Shown: positions 35,214 through 50,200 of the stretch, in pieces
Layout: each line of letters starts with the position of its first letter
Numbering within the stretch: position 1 is the stretch's first letter
NCBI RefSeq assembly: GCF_004210375.1
Contig: NC_134830.1
Location: 67,620,326-67,684,325, forward strand
DNA length: 64,000 nt
Direction of reading: 5' to 3'
From: Tachypleus tridentatus
Lineage: Eukaryota > Arthropoda > Merostomata > Xiphosura > Limulidae
Program-made: the position numbers and the translations under genes
Notes under the pieces: generated by a model
What the model was told of the DNA's origin: nothing
Databases searched by the model: none
The model's input: only the letters and a program-made list of their open reading frames with translations

Positions 35214-38200
35214 CTATAAAAATAAATAGAATATGCTGATAATTAAAAGGGGAAAAAAAGTGTAAACACAATACAATGTGAATAATGAAACATATTATAA
35301 AGTTAATGTAGGCATTTACAACCTGTATGTAAACATCAAAATTGTTGCTAAGTGCAAAGCTACACAATGGACTACCTGCGCTATGCCTAACGCAAGTATA
35401 AATCCTGCGTTTTAGCACTATATTGCTGTTAAGCCAAAGGGAACACGACAATGAAAAAATGCACTCATATTGAAAAACAAATTACTGTTATCATGTCCCA
35501 AATAATTTAAAATTTTTAGTAGCTCACAATTATTTTAACCACCAAATAAAAAATTGAAATAATATAACACTCTCTCAGTGACCCATGAAATTGAATTATA
35601 AAATATTGGTAAATTTTTTTATTTCATATTTTGAGTCTCACACCATAGTAATTATTAACAATAGCCTTTAACGTCAATTGCCTTCAAAGTTGAAAATCAG
35701 CCTATTAAGCTGGTGCCTTTAAAGCTATACATTCTCATATAGTCAATATTTATTTTTAGTACATTTTCTTAAAGGAATTGCAGACTACTGGATTACATGA
35801 ATCTTCCACATATAATGATGTATAATACTTTTTAAATATCTTAATATCAAAAAATTAAAGTATTCTGGTCTCCTGGAAAGGGACTTATCTTAAAGCTAGA
35901 ACATAAGTGAAGATTTAAAAGTTAGGACTGTTCTAGTATCATATTAACTACACTCCTATACAGTTCCATGCATTTGATGTCAACCTTTTTTTACAACAAA
36001 TTAGGCTTTTATCAAGTAATCCAATAATAAAATATATTTATATCCTTATCTCATGTTTTCTTCATACAAAACTATAATCAACAAATTTCTGATTCATGAC
36101 TGAAGATTAATTTGTATATAATGTAATATTTATCCTCCCTTAAACAGCTTTAATGTAATTATAAGAAAAAAGATCACACTTATTGATTTTTCTTTTCTGA
36201 ATGGATTTAAAATAAAAATAACTTGATATATTTTCATTTGTTGCAAAATTCATTAATACTTCCAAGTATGCATATATATCATCTGCTTGTTGGATTTCTT
36301 GGACTAGTTGTTCAGACAATAACAAATATTACTGAAACTAGAGAGCTACTGCTAATGGTAACTGGCCAAGGCGAAAAGAGATTGAACAAGCTTATAAAAT
36401 AGAATGAAAATGCAAGACTGCACCATAACTGTCCAGTTCCTTAACAAAAATTTAACTATCTTTATTTTTACCTAACAACAGAAATACATAAAAAATATTA
36501 CAAAAGTAGTCACCAAATACATGATATAGTCAAACAGATTCCCTTCTATCCTTTCTTTTCTCATGGTACAGTAAAACTATGAAGAAACAACATAAAGTGT
36601 TTGACTTCTGCTGTATTGCTCAACAGTGAAAGCAGCAAAATGGTTCTTTCCGAGTATAAGCTTGTGTCCTTTAATTCATTTAAACGAATGCATAACATTC
36701 AGGATACAGAGTACATTTGAACAGTGCTGAATTTTCACCCTGATGAACCAAGAACCTTTCAATTTAATGAGGTAAAAATTTATTGTCTTTGTATTACTCA
36801 AATATCATTTAAATATTATGATCAAGACTTCAGTCATTTCAATCTAAATGAACAACTTAGGGAAGAACTCGGCTGCTAGATTTGCCATTATAATGCCTTC
36901 AAGCAAATTGAGTCCAATTTATTACCAAGATGAAAGGTAGTCCAATAAAATATTAGATGGTCCTAATAAAGTCAGTGTTGTATGAGCTTTAATTTGAGTG
37001 CAAAGCTAATCAGTTTTCATAATTATTATATACAACCTATATAAATACATTCCAACAGTACAATAAGCAACAAAGTTAGGTATTTCCCTCTATTCCTTAA
37101 AAAAATTACAGATATTCACAAAATTGAAACAATAAAAAAAAAAGTTAAATGGTTTACAACTTTCCAGAGTAGCACAGGCATAGTTGTCATTCTCACCTTT
37201 ATTAAAAACTATATTTGCCTATTCCATGGAATTAATACTGAAAAACAAACTAAACTTACACATGAAAGAGTAGACTTCAATGAATGTCATTGTCTTACAT
37301 TGTGATGCTTGAGGACCTTATCACATAAATTTGTTGCACTGTTTCTGGTTATTCAACAGAAAAAGAAACACCAGGTGTCCCTAATGCTAGTAGGTTATAC
37401 TAAATAATTCAAAATTTTTACTTATGCAAGTGATTCAAATCACTGTTATTAGCATTTTCTTTTGTTTCCTATCATGTGTATTTTCAGGAGATAACTGTTT
37501 ATCTCTTAAAGCTCAAAAATATTTTTTTACTCTACCACAAATTTTGTAGAGTACTTGAAGAAGTTTCAGTCAGTACCTATTTAAAAAAAAACAACAAAAA
37601 AATACCTTTATAAGCATATTCTAGAGCACTAGAAATTGTCCTCATATCAGCCTCCATGCTTTTGGCCCAGTTCTCCACATCACCTAGTTCCTACAGTAAA
37701 CAAGACACAGCATATTTATAATAACACTTTTGCTACTTTCCCCTTCTTCATTCTTTGTTTTTGTCTAGTAATAACAATTATAAATAAAATATTAGTTTAC
37801 CACGAATTTCTTCGAAGCAATGATAAAATTATATTTGATTTATACAACTTCAACCACCTACTCTACCTCCAACTGTCCCTCACAGGCAAGCTTTAAAGCA
37901 TATAATGCTAAAATAATGGAATTCAAACCCTAAAGAATACAAACAAAACAACCCTAACAAACCCTGATCTTACTACAAGCACAAAATTTTCAACTAACCA
38001 CCATATCATATTGTTTATTATCTGTTGGTCATGCCACCTCTAAAGGTTACCTTAGCTAAGTAAATGGCAAATCAAATGATCTGTTTACATTTTTGGGTCA
38101 ATGGTTAGCACGATATGATGTGTATGTAATGTGGGCCTGGGACTGCCAAGAAATACTGTGACACTGATAAAACATATAGGTTGTTCTAAGTCAAATGAAG

Positions 38201-41200
38201 TTTCTGTGAAGTTTAAAATTATACAATAGGCAAACCAAAGAAAAACAACAAAAATATGAAAAATTTGAAAAACTTGTTTCTACAATACTTTTCACATTAT
38301 TAACCATCTCTTGTCATTACCAATACATTTTATTTAGTTCTATTAGAACTACTGCAGCCACAAAATGTGTCTAATACTCTAGTTTTATACTACAAATATC
38401 AATGTTTAAACTTTTTTCCAAAGGAAAATGTTACACTATTATCCAAGTTTAGCTACAATTTCTTAAATTAATCATTACAATAATGATTTAATTATTACAA
38501 ATATCAATTTAATATTCACATAAAAATAATACTCCTAAAAAATCACAACAGAGATTTACTGTGATGTTACCTTTAATGACTGATTAAAATTATCTACAAG
38601 CTGAAGCCACTGTGTTGTCTGTTTAGCAAACTGGGTAGCATTCATGTGAAGTTGTTTTGCTTCGGCATCCAATCGTTTCTGGTTTAAATAGGCTTGAGCA
38701 ACTCTTTTAGTAAAAATAACAATATACTATTAACAGCAAAAAAAAATAAAATAAAAACAGTCCAAACCCAGTTAGTGTTTAAATACTAAGGATTTTTTAT
38801 GTCTCAAAACTGTTCTACATGAAAATATTAATCAATACATTTTTATTATTGTTAAACAACTTTCCCAGTACTTATAATCTTCATATACATATTTATCTAA
38901 GCCTTTTCCATATTTATTTTATACTTACTGTGTTTATTGATGTGAATATTTTTTTACTCCCTCTTCAATCACAAATTAGCATATGAGAAGGAAGCTTTTA
39001 AAAAGAAAGCAATTACACCAGTAATTTATACTAGCTTTAAACTATGAACACCATTAACCTTCTATGTGATGCACTAAGAAAACAACAAAAAACAACTGTT
39101 TCATGTATTACATATTAATTTAAAATTCCCATCAATAACAATTACTAACTCATAAATATACAAATATTTAAAACATTTTGTTCATATATAACTATTTTTT
39201 ACACTTTTTTTTTATTATGAAGAAATGACTAAACATTTTTGTCTGTACTATAACAGTTTATCCATTTTCAGCACACATACTTACATGATTCTCTGAACTA
39301 TATTCTTATATTTATATTCTACACATTTGGATTTGTTTATGTTTATCAAGAGTCTCAACCTTAAAGATGTGTTAGACAACTCAACCAAGAACATATTACT
39401 GATCAGCCAGTCTTTCTAGCATTACAACAAAATGAACATGAAACTTACGTGCAATTAATTATCTACTTATCGTACTCAAATGATTATAAGCAAATATCAA
39501 AAACTTTTTTGTGATATACGTTATTTGCACATCTGATATATATCTTATGCTATTAGACTTTAATTATGGGGATGTACTTTAGCTTTTTCTGTGTGAACTA
39601 CAGGTAGGCATTAATGTTTCATCATTTAAGGTTTCACTCATTTAAAAAGTACACAAGATTATTATTGTTTGAGTTTTGAATACCCTATTCAATATCCAAG
39701 GTTTTATTTCAATAATTGCAATATTTGCTTATCTGGGCTTCTTACAGTTGTGATGATAAAAATACAAAACACCATTTTACATGACTACTGGAATCAATGT
39801 AAACTTTAAATGGATTACAACTGATACAGCATACAACTCTTATTATACTGCTCTTTGACAAAACAGCAAAATTGTTTTTAAACAGATGACACTATAGTAA
39901 CATTCATTCAGTGCATGTACATCTGACCGTAGGTGAAAAACAAACCACAAATATTTACTTGCAATAAAAATAATATATATCAAAACTTTTTTTCCCCAAC
40001 AAAAGTACATAATAATCTTACAAATTTATTTACAGAAAGTTTAACTGTTTATACCAAGTTTAACAGCATTTACATTCAAATTCTTCAAATGATTGCAAAG
40101 ACTTATATGAAACTGATAGCTTTACTTATTTCTTAATGTTTTATGTGCAAAAACACGTTCTAAAGTTATCTAACCTGGATGGCTAATAGATGAATTACTG
40201 CAGTTAAACTGATAAACAGTGATATGAAAAATGTACATGTATATATATTACTTACCCAACATTAAGATGATCCACCAAAGCTGATGTCAAATTATTTGCT
40301 GCAATTATTGCTTCTTTTCTTTTTTTTTCTACAGAAAAACATTTAACATTTGAAACACATTAATATTCACTGTTTAAACATTTTCATTACAGAAAACTTA
40401 AAATATGACATTTTATTTACCTGTATCGCTTTCCAATAAGAAACAAAGACATTTGTACTTGGCACAAGATTTAATCACTTTAGAATAAACACCACCAGAC
40501 CAAACATTATGTACAGTATGGCTAATCAAGTGTAACAATATCTACAGACTAACAGGAGGGTCTGTTTTCAAAATGAGTCCTCAATGCTTATTGAATAGTC
40601 CTATCACTAATAATTATCATCGTGAATATAAGAACATTTAAAACCCTTGCATTACTGGTAGATTTATCAGTCAGCACCACTTCTAATTGACATTTATCCC
40701 TCAGTCTCCCACCAAAGTCTTATGGGTAGTTTATCAAAAGACCATCAAAATAATATCCCCTTAAGATGTACTTCATCTAGCATCAGTCCCCATACTTAAA
40801 AAATTGGCTAAATCCTTTGTTCTTATTCTAAGTTCACTTACTTTCAAAAGCTTATAATTTGATTCCTTTTTCTTTCCACGAAAACTTCTAAGGTTACTAA
40901 TGCTGATCAATACATATTTTCTAGTTTTAACACTGACACTTTACTAGCTAACATTTCACTCAAGGAAACAGTACCAATAATCTTAACTCCCCCCAACAAA
41001 AAGTAAACATATAAAAGCTTTAGGCATTCGAGGATTGAAGAATTACTAAAACTTGCTCTTTTGAATAATCACTTCGCATTCAACAGTCAGCTACATGACC
41101 AAACACATTACATGGTGATGGGGTCACCTTTAGGGCTAACTCTCCAAAACATATTCCTTTGTCACTATTAAGAGTTCTTGGTTATATACCTGTCCTGCTG

Positions 41201-44200
41201 AGTACAGACTGGCTTTACACAATAGATATGGTGATAATACCTTTTTACTCTTTCTAAGCTCAAATACCATTAAACAGGTCTTAGTTTATTTGAATCTGAA
41301 ACACCCTAACATTAAATTTACTTCTAAAATTGAAAAAAAATATATATAAGTTGCTTTTCCTTGGTATCCAAATCAGCAGGTTAGATAACCATTTTACAAT
41401 ATCTTTATTTTAAGAAGACATACACATGTGTACATAGTCTTTTTGACAGTTTTATTCCAGACTCCTTTAAATGTAACCTCATACACAGTCTTCTCAATAG
41501 AGTATATAACATCTCTTCTCATTACCTCCTCCTCCTTACTGAAATAACCGACTTACCAAATATTCTAATTATGAATGGCTATCCCTTGCATTTTATTCAA
41601 CCCCTAATATGAAAGTTCCTTTCTAACAAAATTCAACCCCAAAAGAAACCATATACTATATACAAATACCCATTAAGGCTTATCATCCTTTTTAAGAATA
41701 ATTATAAGTTTATCCTGAAATTAAACTACAAATGATATTTTCACTAGTTTTCAATATTCAAAATATATTCAGGTCTAAATATTTATTAACTACTTCTGAA
41801 CATTTCAATTTTATGTAAAGATACATGTGGTGGCTTTGATGCCACCTACACTGGCAAAACTATATGCCAAACTACACCTGCAAACATATGGGAGTATAAA
41901 GTGATAAACAATTATAAAATCCTTTAGGTTCTGCCAAGTGGAAAGACAGTAAAAATCAACCATCCTGTCTTGATTAAAAATTTCCAAGTCATCTCATCTG
42001 GATCATTCAATATTGAACTTGTAATTAAAGAAAGCTTATCTATTACAAACTCCAAACATCACTACAATTAAGTCCATTTTGAATAACTTGTATAATATTG
42101 TTATAGTTGTTGTACCTTCCTTTTCTTTCTTGGTTATTTCTAAACCCTTTTAGTCTGTATTTAAATTGCTTCTTTCAAAATGGTGGAACATTAGAGTTTT
42201 TTTTTTTTTTAAACCTAATATCTTACCTTGTTAAATATAGCTTACTGAAGATGGAATATGTATATTCTGAAACATTCAAGATTTAATGTTTGTTACTATG
42301 CATGCATGTGTCAAATGTTTGTGTGGTGGTTCCATTGTTTATCATTTACATTTTAAAATGTGTTTTATTGTCTGGTGTGTTCTTTACACATCTACTTGTT
42401 TTATCTGTACTTTTCATCAATGCAGTTTATTCACAGTACATTTTACTTCACTCAAGTCTGAATATTTTACATGTTGGTAACAGATAACTATGAAACATTA
42501 GTAATCACTTAAGTTATCCATTTCTATTTACATTAAATTAGTGAAAAATTATATAATACACATGTATCATGAGCACAGAAAAATGTATTTTTCATTTATT
42601 CTCCTCCACTTCTTGCTCTCTTCTATTTAATAATTATTCATACAGAAGTATGAGTCAGACATGATGTACCAACATACACAGTGTAGATACACTGCCATAT
42701 TTCTACACTAAGATAATCTAATTTCTTGGAACATTAAGTTCAAAAATCTGGAAATGCGAGACATGTTAAACAGTTACAACCCACATGACTTTTTATGGTA
42801 ACGAAGTAACATGTTTGCTTGTGGAGTGCACTGCAAATATCAAGTTTTGATATTTCTTTACCTGGAACACATGTACGTTTTAATCATAACAAATCAAAGT
42901 TGATAAAAATGTACATGGAAAAACAAGTTTTAATGTCACTTGTGATACACTTTTTATGCAGATTTTAGGAAGTAAAGTGAGGCTAATTATATATGTACAA
43001 ATTTTATTATCAAAGTCAAAGAATTTTTTTAATTACAAAGAAGGTTTATGGATGTGAAGTAAGAAAAAATAAAAGTAATGAAATAATACTGGGCTTATGT
43101 AACTTAAAACATAAGTTGAAATGACTTTATTTATTGAACAGATTAACCAAGTGAGAGGATAAAAACTACTAGAAATATTAGACTGGATATTCTAAGTTTT
43201 GACAGGAGTCAAGTAAATTTAAGAATTTATTCACTGTCACTTGGCAGTATTTTTTAGTCTAATACTTATTACAAGAGACTAATTTTAGCAATATTAACAG
43301 AATTAGTCTATACTCTTGAGGTGTTGAGAAACTGTTTTCTCACACAGAACATGAAAGACCTTGATAAAGAAGGTGCTATTTTAGGCTTTTATATTAGCAC
43401 TGAGAAGGATGTGGTTAGATATTCAGCTGTACTTGAAAACTAGTAATAATATTAACTTTTGGTTTTTTTCCAAAACTTAAACCAGTTCTACCAGAAAACA
43501 ATTTGTTTTACTCCTTAAAAACCTTACAAAACTTTAAGGCATTTTGACAAAAAAAAAGTTTGATTGAATAATCTAGATGTTAAAAATTCTTTGGTTTTAT
43601 TTGTTTGATCAAGCTAGCTGTAAAGAAATACATAGCTTTCAAGTGTTTACATTCTAACCAAAAACTTTAATCAAAATAGCTGAATTAAGCTTCTAACTTA
43701 AGAAACATACTTAGTTTATAAAAAAAACATGAAATTCACTTACAAAGTAGATGATGTTGAGATTTACAGAAATAAACAAAAGAGACATAAAAAGGCTATC
43801 ATTAAGGGCCAGAAGTATTAAAATACTTTCTTGACTTAAAGGTCTACCATAACAATAATTAATATTAAAGATTTTATATTTATAGGATGTTCAATAAGAG
43901 AATGAATATAATAATAATAGGCCTTTGAAAGATTTTAAAAGAAACCATTACCGATGAAGGAAACGTGGCAAAGGCACTAAAAAAAAATCCCAAACAAAGA
44001 AATTTCTGAAGAATATTTTCTTAAATCCTATTAATAACAAATGAGTAACAGTAATAAGCTCTTAGTCCACATGAGATTTACTCCAAACCTTAGAAGAAAC
44101 TCAGTAAAGAGTTATTTTTCAGAAAAGTCTTGAAACCTAAGAAATTCTTAATGATTAGAACCAATCTTTATAAATGAAAAAATCTATAGAGAATCTAGTA

Positions 44201-47200
44201 ATCTCCAACCCAATTAATTTAACTGCTGTTAATGAATTAAAAATAATTTAAATCATTTGGATTGCTGGTAATTAATTATTTATTCTAAGATTTTCATTAT
44301 GGTTTTAGAAAAAAAATTTTCTTGCACAACCAATATATATTATGTGTATATACATATGTAGATACATGCATGGCTTTTTTTTTTTTTTTAAGATGATGGT
44401 ATCCTAGGTGACATCGAATATTGTCAAGTTTCAGAAATAATTTAATGAGGTACCAGTGTAATGGAAACAGAAAAGAACATTTGGCATGTTGTGATTTTGA
44501 TATCAGAAATGCTCATGTTTATTTTCTGCAGAGAAACTTATGAAGACAGTTTCTGTTAAAGTAATATGCCTAGAACCAGTGATAACTTTCAATTTCAGTT
44601 AAATTACTCATGTGCTATTCTGAAAAAGTGTAACTAAAGTAAGCTGTCATTTAGTGAAAGTAAAATCCAGCATTTTATAGGAACTGCACCCTCAGGATTA
44701 TACAAATACATGTTATACTATCCTTTCTCACAAGAAAGCATTAAAAATGGCTTTCAAAATGATTTCAAAACAGCACTTCAGAACAGAGAGAGAATCTAAA
44801 AACACTGTATTTAAAGTTATCCTGATGACTGAGTATTCCAGGATTAATAAACAAAATTAGTGTAGAAAGTGCAAAAAAAACAAACTACCTGTGAAAATAA
44901 GCTATAATTAACTGAAGTAGTTAAGTGACTTTCCTGGTGTCTAATAATAGCTCCAGGTATGTTTTCAGAGAAAACAACAATAGAAAGGCTAAATGGTTTA
45001 GCTAAATACAAGTCCATACTAAAGATCAAAATATATTTTTTTTTCAGAGAACAATTAAAAATGAACATTCAACAATTCATTATGTCAAAAACCAAAACTA
45101 AAAACATTTACCATATGTGATACTTTCCATTTAAGTGTCAGACCACTTTATTACAACTCCCCACTTAATAAATGGTTGAATGGCACGTCAAATTCCACAA
45201 TAATATGAAAAGGTCTTAGTTGACAATAGCCCATATACTGAAATATATTAACTAAACAGGTTCCTGAAAGTTGATAAAGAAATTTAAGTGGTAAATGTGA
45301 TTTTCTAGTACATTCAACTAATGCTCAACAGTATTGAGGTCCAGTTATTGTTCGGGAAAAGAATGATCAGCAATGTTACTTTTCAGTCTAAATAATCAAT
45401 TTCTCACTAGTGGTTGGTTGTTTAGCATTTATTAGAGCAAAGCAACTGGGCTATCTGTACCAAACACCTGGTAAAAAGATAAAAAAGTAAAATCATTAAA
45501 ATATGTAAAAAGGAATCATGATAAAACAAAACATAGTCCAATTTTCAAATCAAAATCAAGTCAATTCAAATAGAGTTAAAAAGACCAATGGCCCTTAAAA
45601 ATTTAAAAATTCAACTGAGGTGGACTGTGTCACCAATGTCAAGGGTGAACCTGTGGTAAAAGTATGCTTAAAATGGTGCTGTCACTCTCGATTGTAACGA
45701 TGGCATGACAGTAAAATGTGGGCTATTGTGACCTGAATGTTACACAGACAACACACCGATGCATCAGTACCAGATAAAAGAAAGCGATGAGTTAAAAAAC
45801 TGTGACCAGTGCGTAGCCTAGCCAGAACAGCTTCCTCTTTCCGATCCTTTAGGAAGCAAGACAGCCAAAGAGCAAGAGAAGGTTTGATCTTGAAAAGCTT
45901 GGTATCATGCTGTCCACTCCAAGTTGACTGTCAACTTGCATGGAGCTGAGCCTTGAATACTGGACCATAGTCCATGTATGGAACAGGCACTTTGGTGATA
46001 ATACTAAAGCAGACAGACTTAGTTGCGATATCAGCGAGCTCATTCCTGGTATCTAGAAAAACTGGAGATAAGTAGATGATAGAGAAAAATAGGCCAAATG
46101 GTTTTGAATATGAATGAGAACAGGCTGAAAACTAACATGAAGCAACTCCAGGGCCAATAGAGAGCTAAGCGAGTCAGTATAAACAGTACAGTTCTTGTAC
46201 TGCATAGCTTCTATGTGATCCAGGGCAAGAGAAATGACAGACAATTCAGCAGTAAACACAGAAGCTGTAGAGAGGATACTGTGGGCAAAACTGAATCACA
46301 AGAAACCATGGAAGAGCCTACAGAGTTACCTGATTTCAAACCACCTGTATAAATGGAAATGGAAGGATGGTTTAATATATGTTTGGCAAATAGAAGATGA
46401 TACTTCCAATTAGGAGTATCTGCTTTTCTCAGATGACTCAAAGAAAGGCCACATTTGGGAATGATAATTAGCCATGGTGGGATGGCCTGATCAGTAGATA
46501 CAGCTATGTTATCCAAGGACAGACCCAGTTCATCCAACAGTGTCTGGATACAAAGGCCAAAAGGATGGCCCACTGAGGAAGGAAAGCACAAACCCAGGTG
46601 GGATGCTGTGGTAAAGGTTGAAATTTTGAAGAATACAGTAAAGACAAACAGCAAAGGTATAGAGAAGGTTCATAAAACTCAGTGTACAAACTCTGGATTG
46701 GAGAAGTGTGGAAGGCCTCTGTGCAGAGCTGAAGACCCTGATGATGAACAGGGTCCAACATCTTCTAGGCTGAGATCCTGATACAGCCAGAAGCCAGAGA
46801 CTTATATTCCAGTTTTAATCAAACAAGGACACAATAGATCTTTAAGACAGAATATTGATCTACTCCCCAAGAGGTGGAAGAGAGGACATGGGGGATGTTC
46901 AGTGCCCTTGTACACTTTATACGTAGCTGCTTGATGTGTGGAACACAGGTCAGCTTATGATAAAAATAAGCCATGCAAACTTTGCCTTGGGGAACACAGG
47001 AAGCACAACTTCTCTGAGACAGATTTCAGGATCTGGGTGAATATCCCATTCATGGCAGAAGTGCATGCAAATGGTTTTGGAGCGAGAAAAGGTAAAACTG
47101 TTTGCTGTAGTCCACTTCAGAAAGCAACGAGGGCAATCTGTAGCTGCCATTCAATAAACCTCATGCTCAATAACATAAAATGTGGAAGTCATTAAAGTAG

Positions 47201-50200
47201 AGATTGTTTGCAACTGTAGGGAGAGTTGTGCACTGATGGCATTAATCTTTATAATGAAAATGTAACATTCAAGACACAGACCTGAGGGACTCCAAGTTCT
47301 ACCTGTGTCTTGGTAGCTGAAAAGTTGGGGAACAAAGCAGAAGTGCTAGATAAACGACAAAAGCTTACGCTGAGAATACTGGCAATGCTCTAGGCATCAA
47401 CAACTTCCTGGCCATCAGAAAGCAAGATTGAAAGGGAGGAAAAAGTATACCACCCATTAATCTTTCAAATCTTGTCCCATATAACTTTGGAACTGGTGGT
47501 AGAAGAGATATTAAGGGGTGTATTTAATCCAAGATTACTTCTGGATTTGACATCTGACTTGCTGAGCACATACATGATACTACTAAAATGCAATGCGATT
47601 TGAAAGTGTGGGATACCTACGAAAGGTATCCCAGACCCATTTTTGGGCCTTCCTCACCATGTGACAGGCAGGATTCCACCAAGGATGAGAAAACTGAGAA
47701 ACATATCAAGGTTTTAAGAATACACTGAGCAGTTACCTGGATAATACAGTCAGTTGACTATCAATGGTTTACAAACAGTGACAGGATCAATTTCTCAGAG
47801 AGAAGTGAAAGAGGGCCAGTTGGCCTGGTCCAATTTCCATCAAAGCATGTGGGTTGAGTGGCATCCACCATGGCCAGTCTTTCTCAAAATGATTGGAAAA
47901 TGATCATTGTCCCATGGGTTATTGTCAATCCTCCAAGAAAAGTGAATGGAAGCAGATAGAAAGATCAAGAGCAGTAAAAGACTGACTAGATGCATGAAAA
48001 TAAGTATAAGAACCAATATTGAAGAGAGATAGGTTGTGATCCAAGAGCATATGCCCTATAGAAAGACCCCTCCCATCAACATCATCACCACCCTAGAGGG
48101 GACTATGTCCATTAAAATCCCTTAAAATACCCCAGGATTTAAAAGAGAGATGGTAACTGCTTATTGATGGCATCAAGGTTTGACTGATCATGGGTCTCTT
48201 AAGGAGTCACCAAGAGAAAACAAATAGTGATGGTACAACCCAAGAAAGCATGGATGGCTACAAACTCCAAGGGTGTATCAAGTGGCAAAGACAGGGTGGC
48301 ACATGCTGATCAACCAACAGTGCTACCCCACCATGAACTCATCCATCAGACAACCTATCATTTCTGTAAAAAGAAGACTGCCAAAGGATGTCTGTATTGG
48401 CAGGTTTCAGAAATGTTTCCTGTAAGGAGAGACACATGGGATGGTAAGAATCAAATCCTTAATGCCATCTATATTTGAACGAAAACCATGATAGTTCCAC
48501 TGGATCAAAGTGGCCATTTTTATTTACACAGAGGAGGATGTGACAGGGAGCCCTTCTGGTTTTGGCTATGTTTTTTTTTTTCTTTATTAAACAAAGGTCT
48601 ATCAACCTCCATGAATTCTGCCCTGGGATGACTAGGCAGATCTCCGTCTGTGAACAAAGGTTCCAGCAACTGAAGACATGATTGAATAGTCATTTTACTT
48701 TTTGGAGTTGCAGAAGAGAAGGGACCTGAGGAAATACCTGCACCCGAAATGAAAGGAAGTGGAACCGGGCAGTCACTGGAAGCAGTGGCAAGGACAGAGG
48801 TGTAAGTAGATGTAGATTCATCAACTCTTTTAATCATGGAGGGCATAAGATTCTACAGATGTTTTGCAAGCAATTCTGCTGGAGGCATGAAGAAATCTGT
48901 TTGCACTCCCACTGTAGCAGCTGAATGGAGTGCAACAGCATATGTCAGAGATGGAGTTTAAGACAATCCTTTCAGATCCTCTGGGTTGGAGATATTATTT
49001 ATAGTCTTCAAGTGTTGCATCTCTTTCTCCTCCACCTATTTAAAGCAAGAAATAGAGTAAGAGAGGTGTGGACCACTAAAGTTAACACAGTGTGGTTTCA
49101 GTTTGCACTCATAAGCATTGTGGTCTTTGTTACCACAACAAACATGTTAAAGAATCATGACATAAGGTTTTTGAGTGACTCAACTGTTGACACTGGAAAC
49201 ATCTGAGAGGGTTGGGAATGTATGGTTGTACCTTACAGTTAAGATAACCAGCCTTGACTGTAGCAGGGTGACATGGTAATGTAAACATCAATATCAGAAC
49301 ATTAGTAGGCACCTAATTCTGTATTTGAGTGGAGATTTGAAGTACCAAAAAATGCCTTGGCTGGAGAAACCAGAGAATATTTCCAAATCAGGAATGTTCT
49401 TTAAATCCCTCTCAACTATTACTCCTCTGGATGTATTCAAAGTTGCATGGGGAGTAACCTCTATGGGTATATTCCTAATGGTCTTCAATTTCAAGAGGTG
49501 TTTGGTATGTTATGGTGAAGATATTTCCATCAAAATGTCTCCAGAGTACTTCTTTACTGACTTAGGAGAGCCAGCAAGCCCCTCTAATCTCTTTTGAATA
49601 AAAAAGGGGATTTCTAAGGATAAGGAATGGATAGTCAAAAATCAAAATGTAGAATTTGACTGCAATGTTGACTGTACAACAGAGTCATCCATGTGTGGTC
49701 ATTTTCCAATAACATTTTTTTTTAATTTTTTTCATAAATTGGGGTATCCATAAGAAAGATGCTACGATTCAGTGTCCACTAACCACACCCAACATGGAAC
49801 CCTAAGAGGGGATGCACTACAATGCCAGGGCTTCATGAGCACTATACCAGAACACCAGTATCATATACAACATCCATTGAAAATGTCCAACACTGGTATT
49901 CAGTTAACCTTAGACCAAATGGGCCAGTCGACTGACCCTGGAGGGACCACCCCAAGGCCACTTGTCTACAGGAATTCAAGGACAAAGTGGTGTGTTAGAG
50001 TTGGGCTTCTGAACCCCCAGGATCCTCTCCTCTCCTTCACAGGTTGCCATGCAGAGTAAACAAGTGGGTAGATCCCACTTGTCTGTACTGGGACAATGAA
50101 GGTTCTGTACTTTCAGTTTACCTCCTCTGGGAGGTCCTCTCACCACATACAGGAATCCACCTCAAAGAGTTTTCATAAGTTAAGAGGATTGCTGTGTCAT

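Noticed and set aside
36140-36325. Minus-strand frame (LVQEIQQADDIYAYLEVLMN) as an extra exon of BLOC1S1 or another gene
   Set aside because: No good donor, no family match, and the BLOC1S1 reading is completed by the exon at 35213-35194. The frame is AT-biased and ends in Lys/Asn/Tyr-rich sequence.
42286-42487. Cysteine-rich overlapping frames in BLOC1S1 intron 1
   Set aside because: Two frames of the same AT-rich sequence, both plausible only as chance; no signal cleavage or cysteine-knot spacing.
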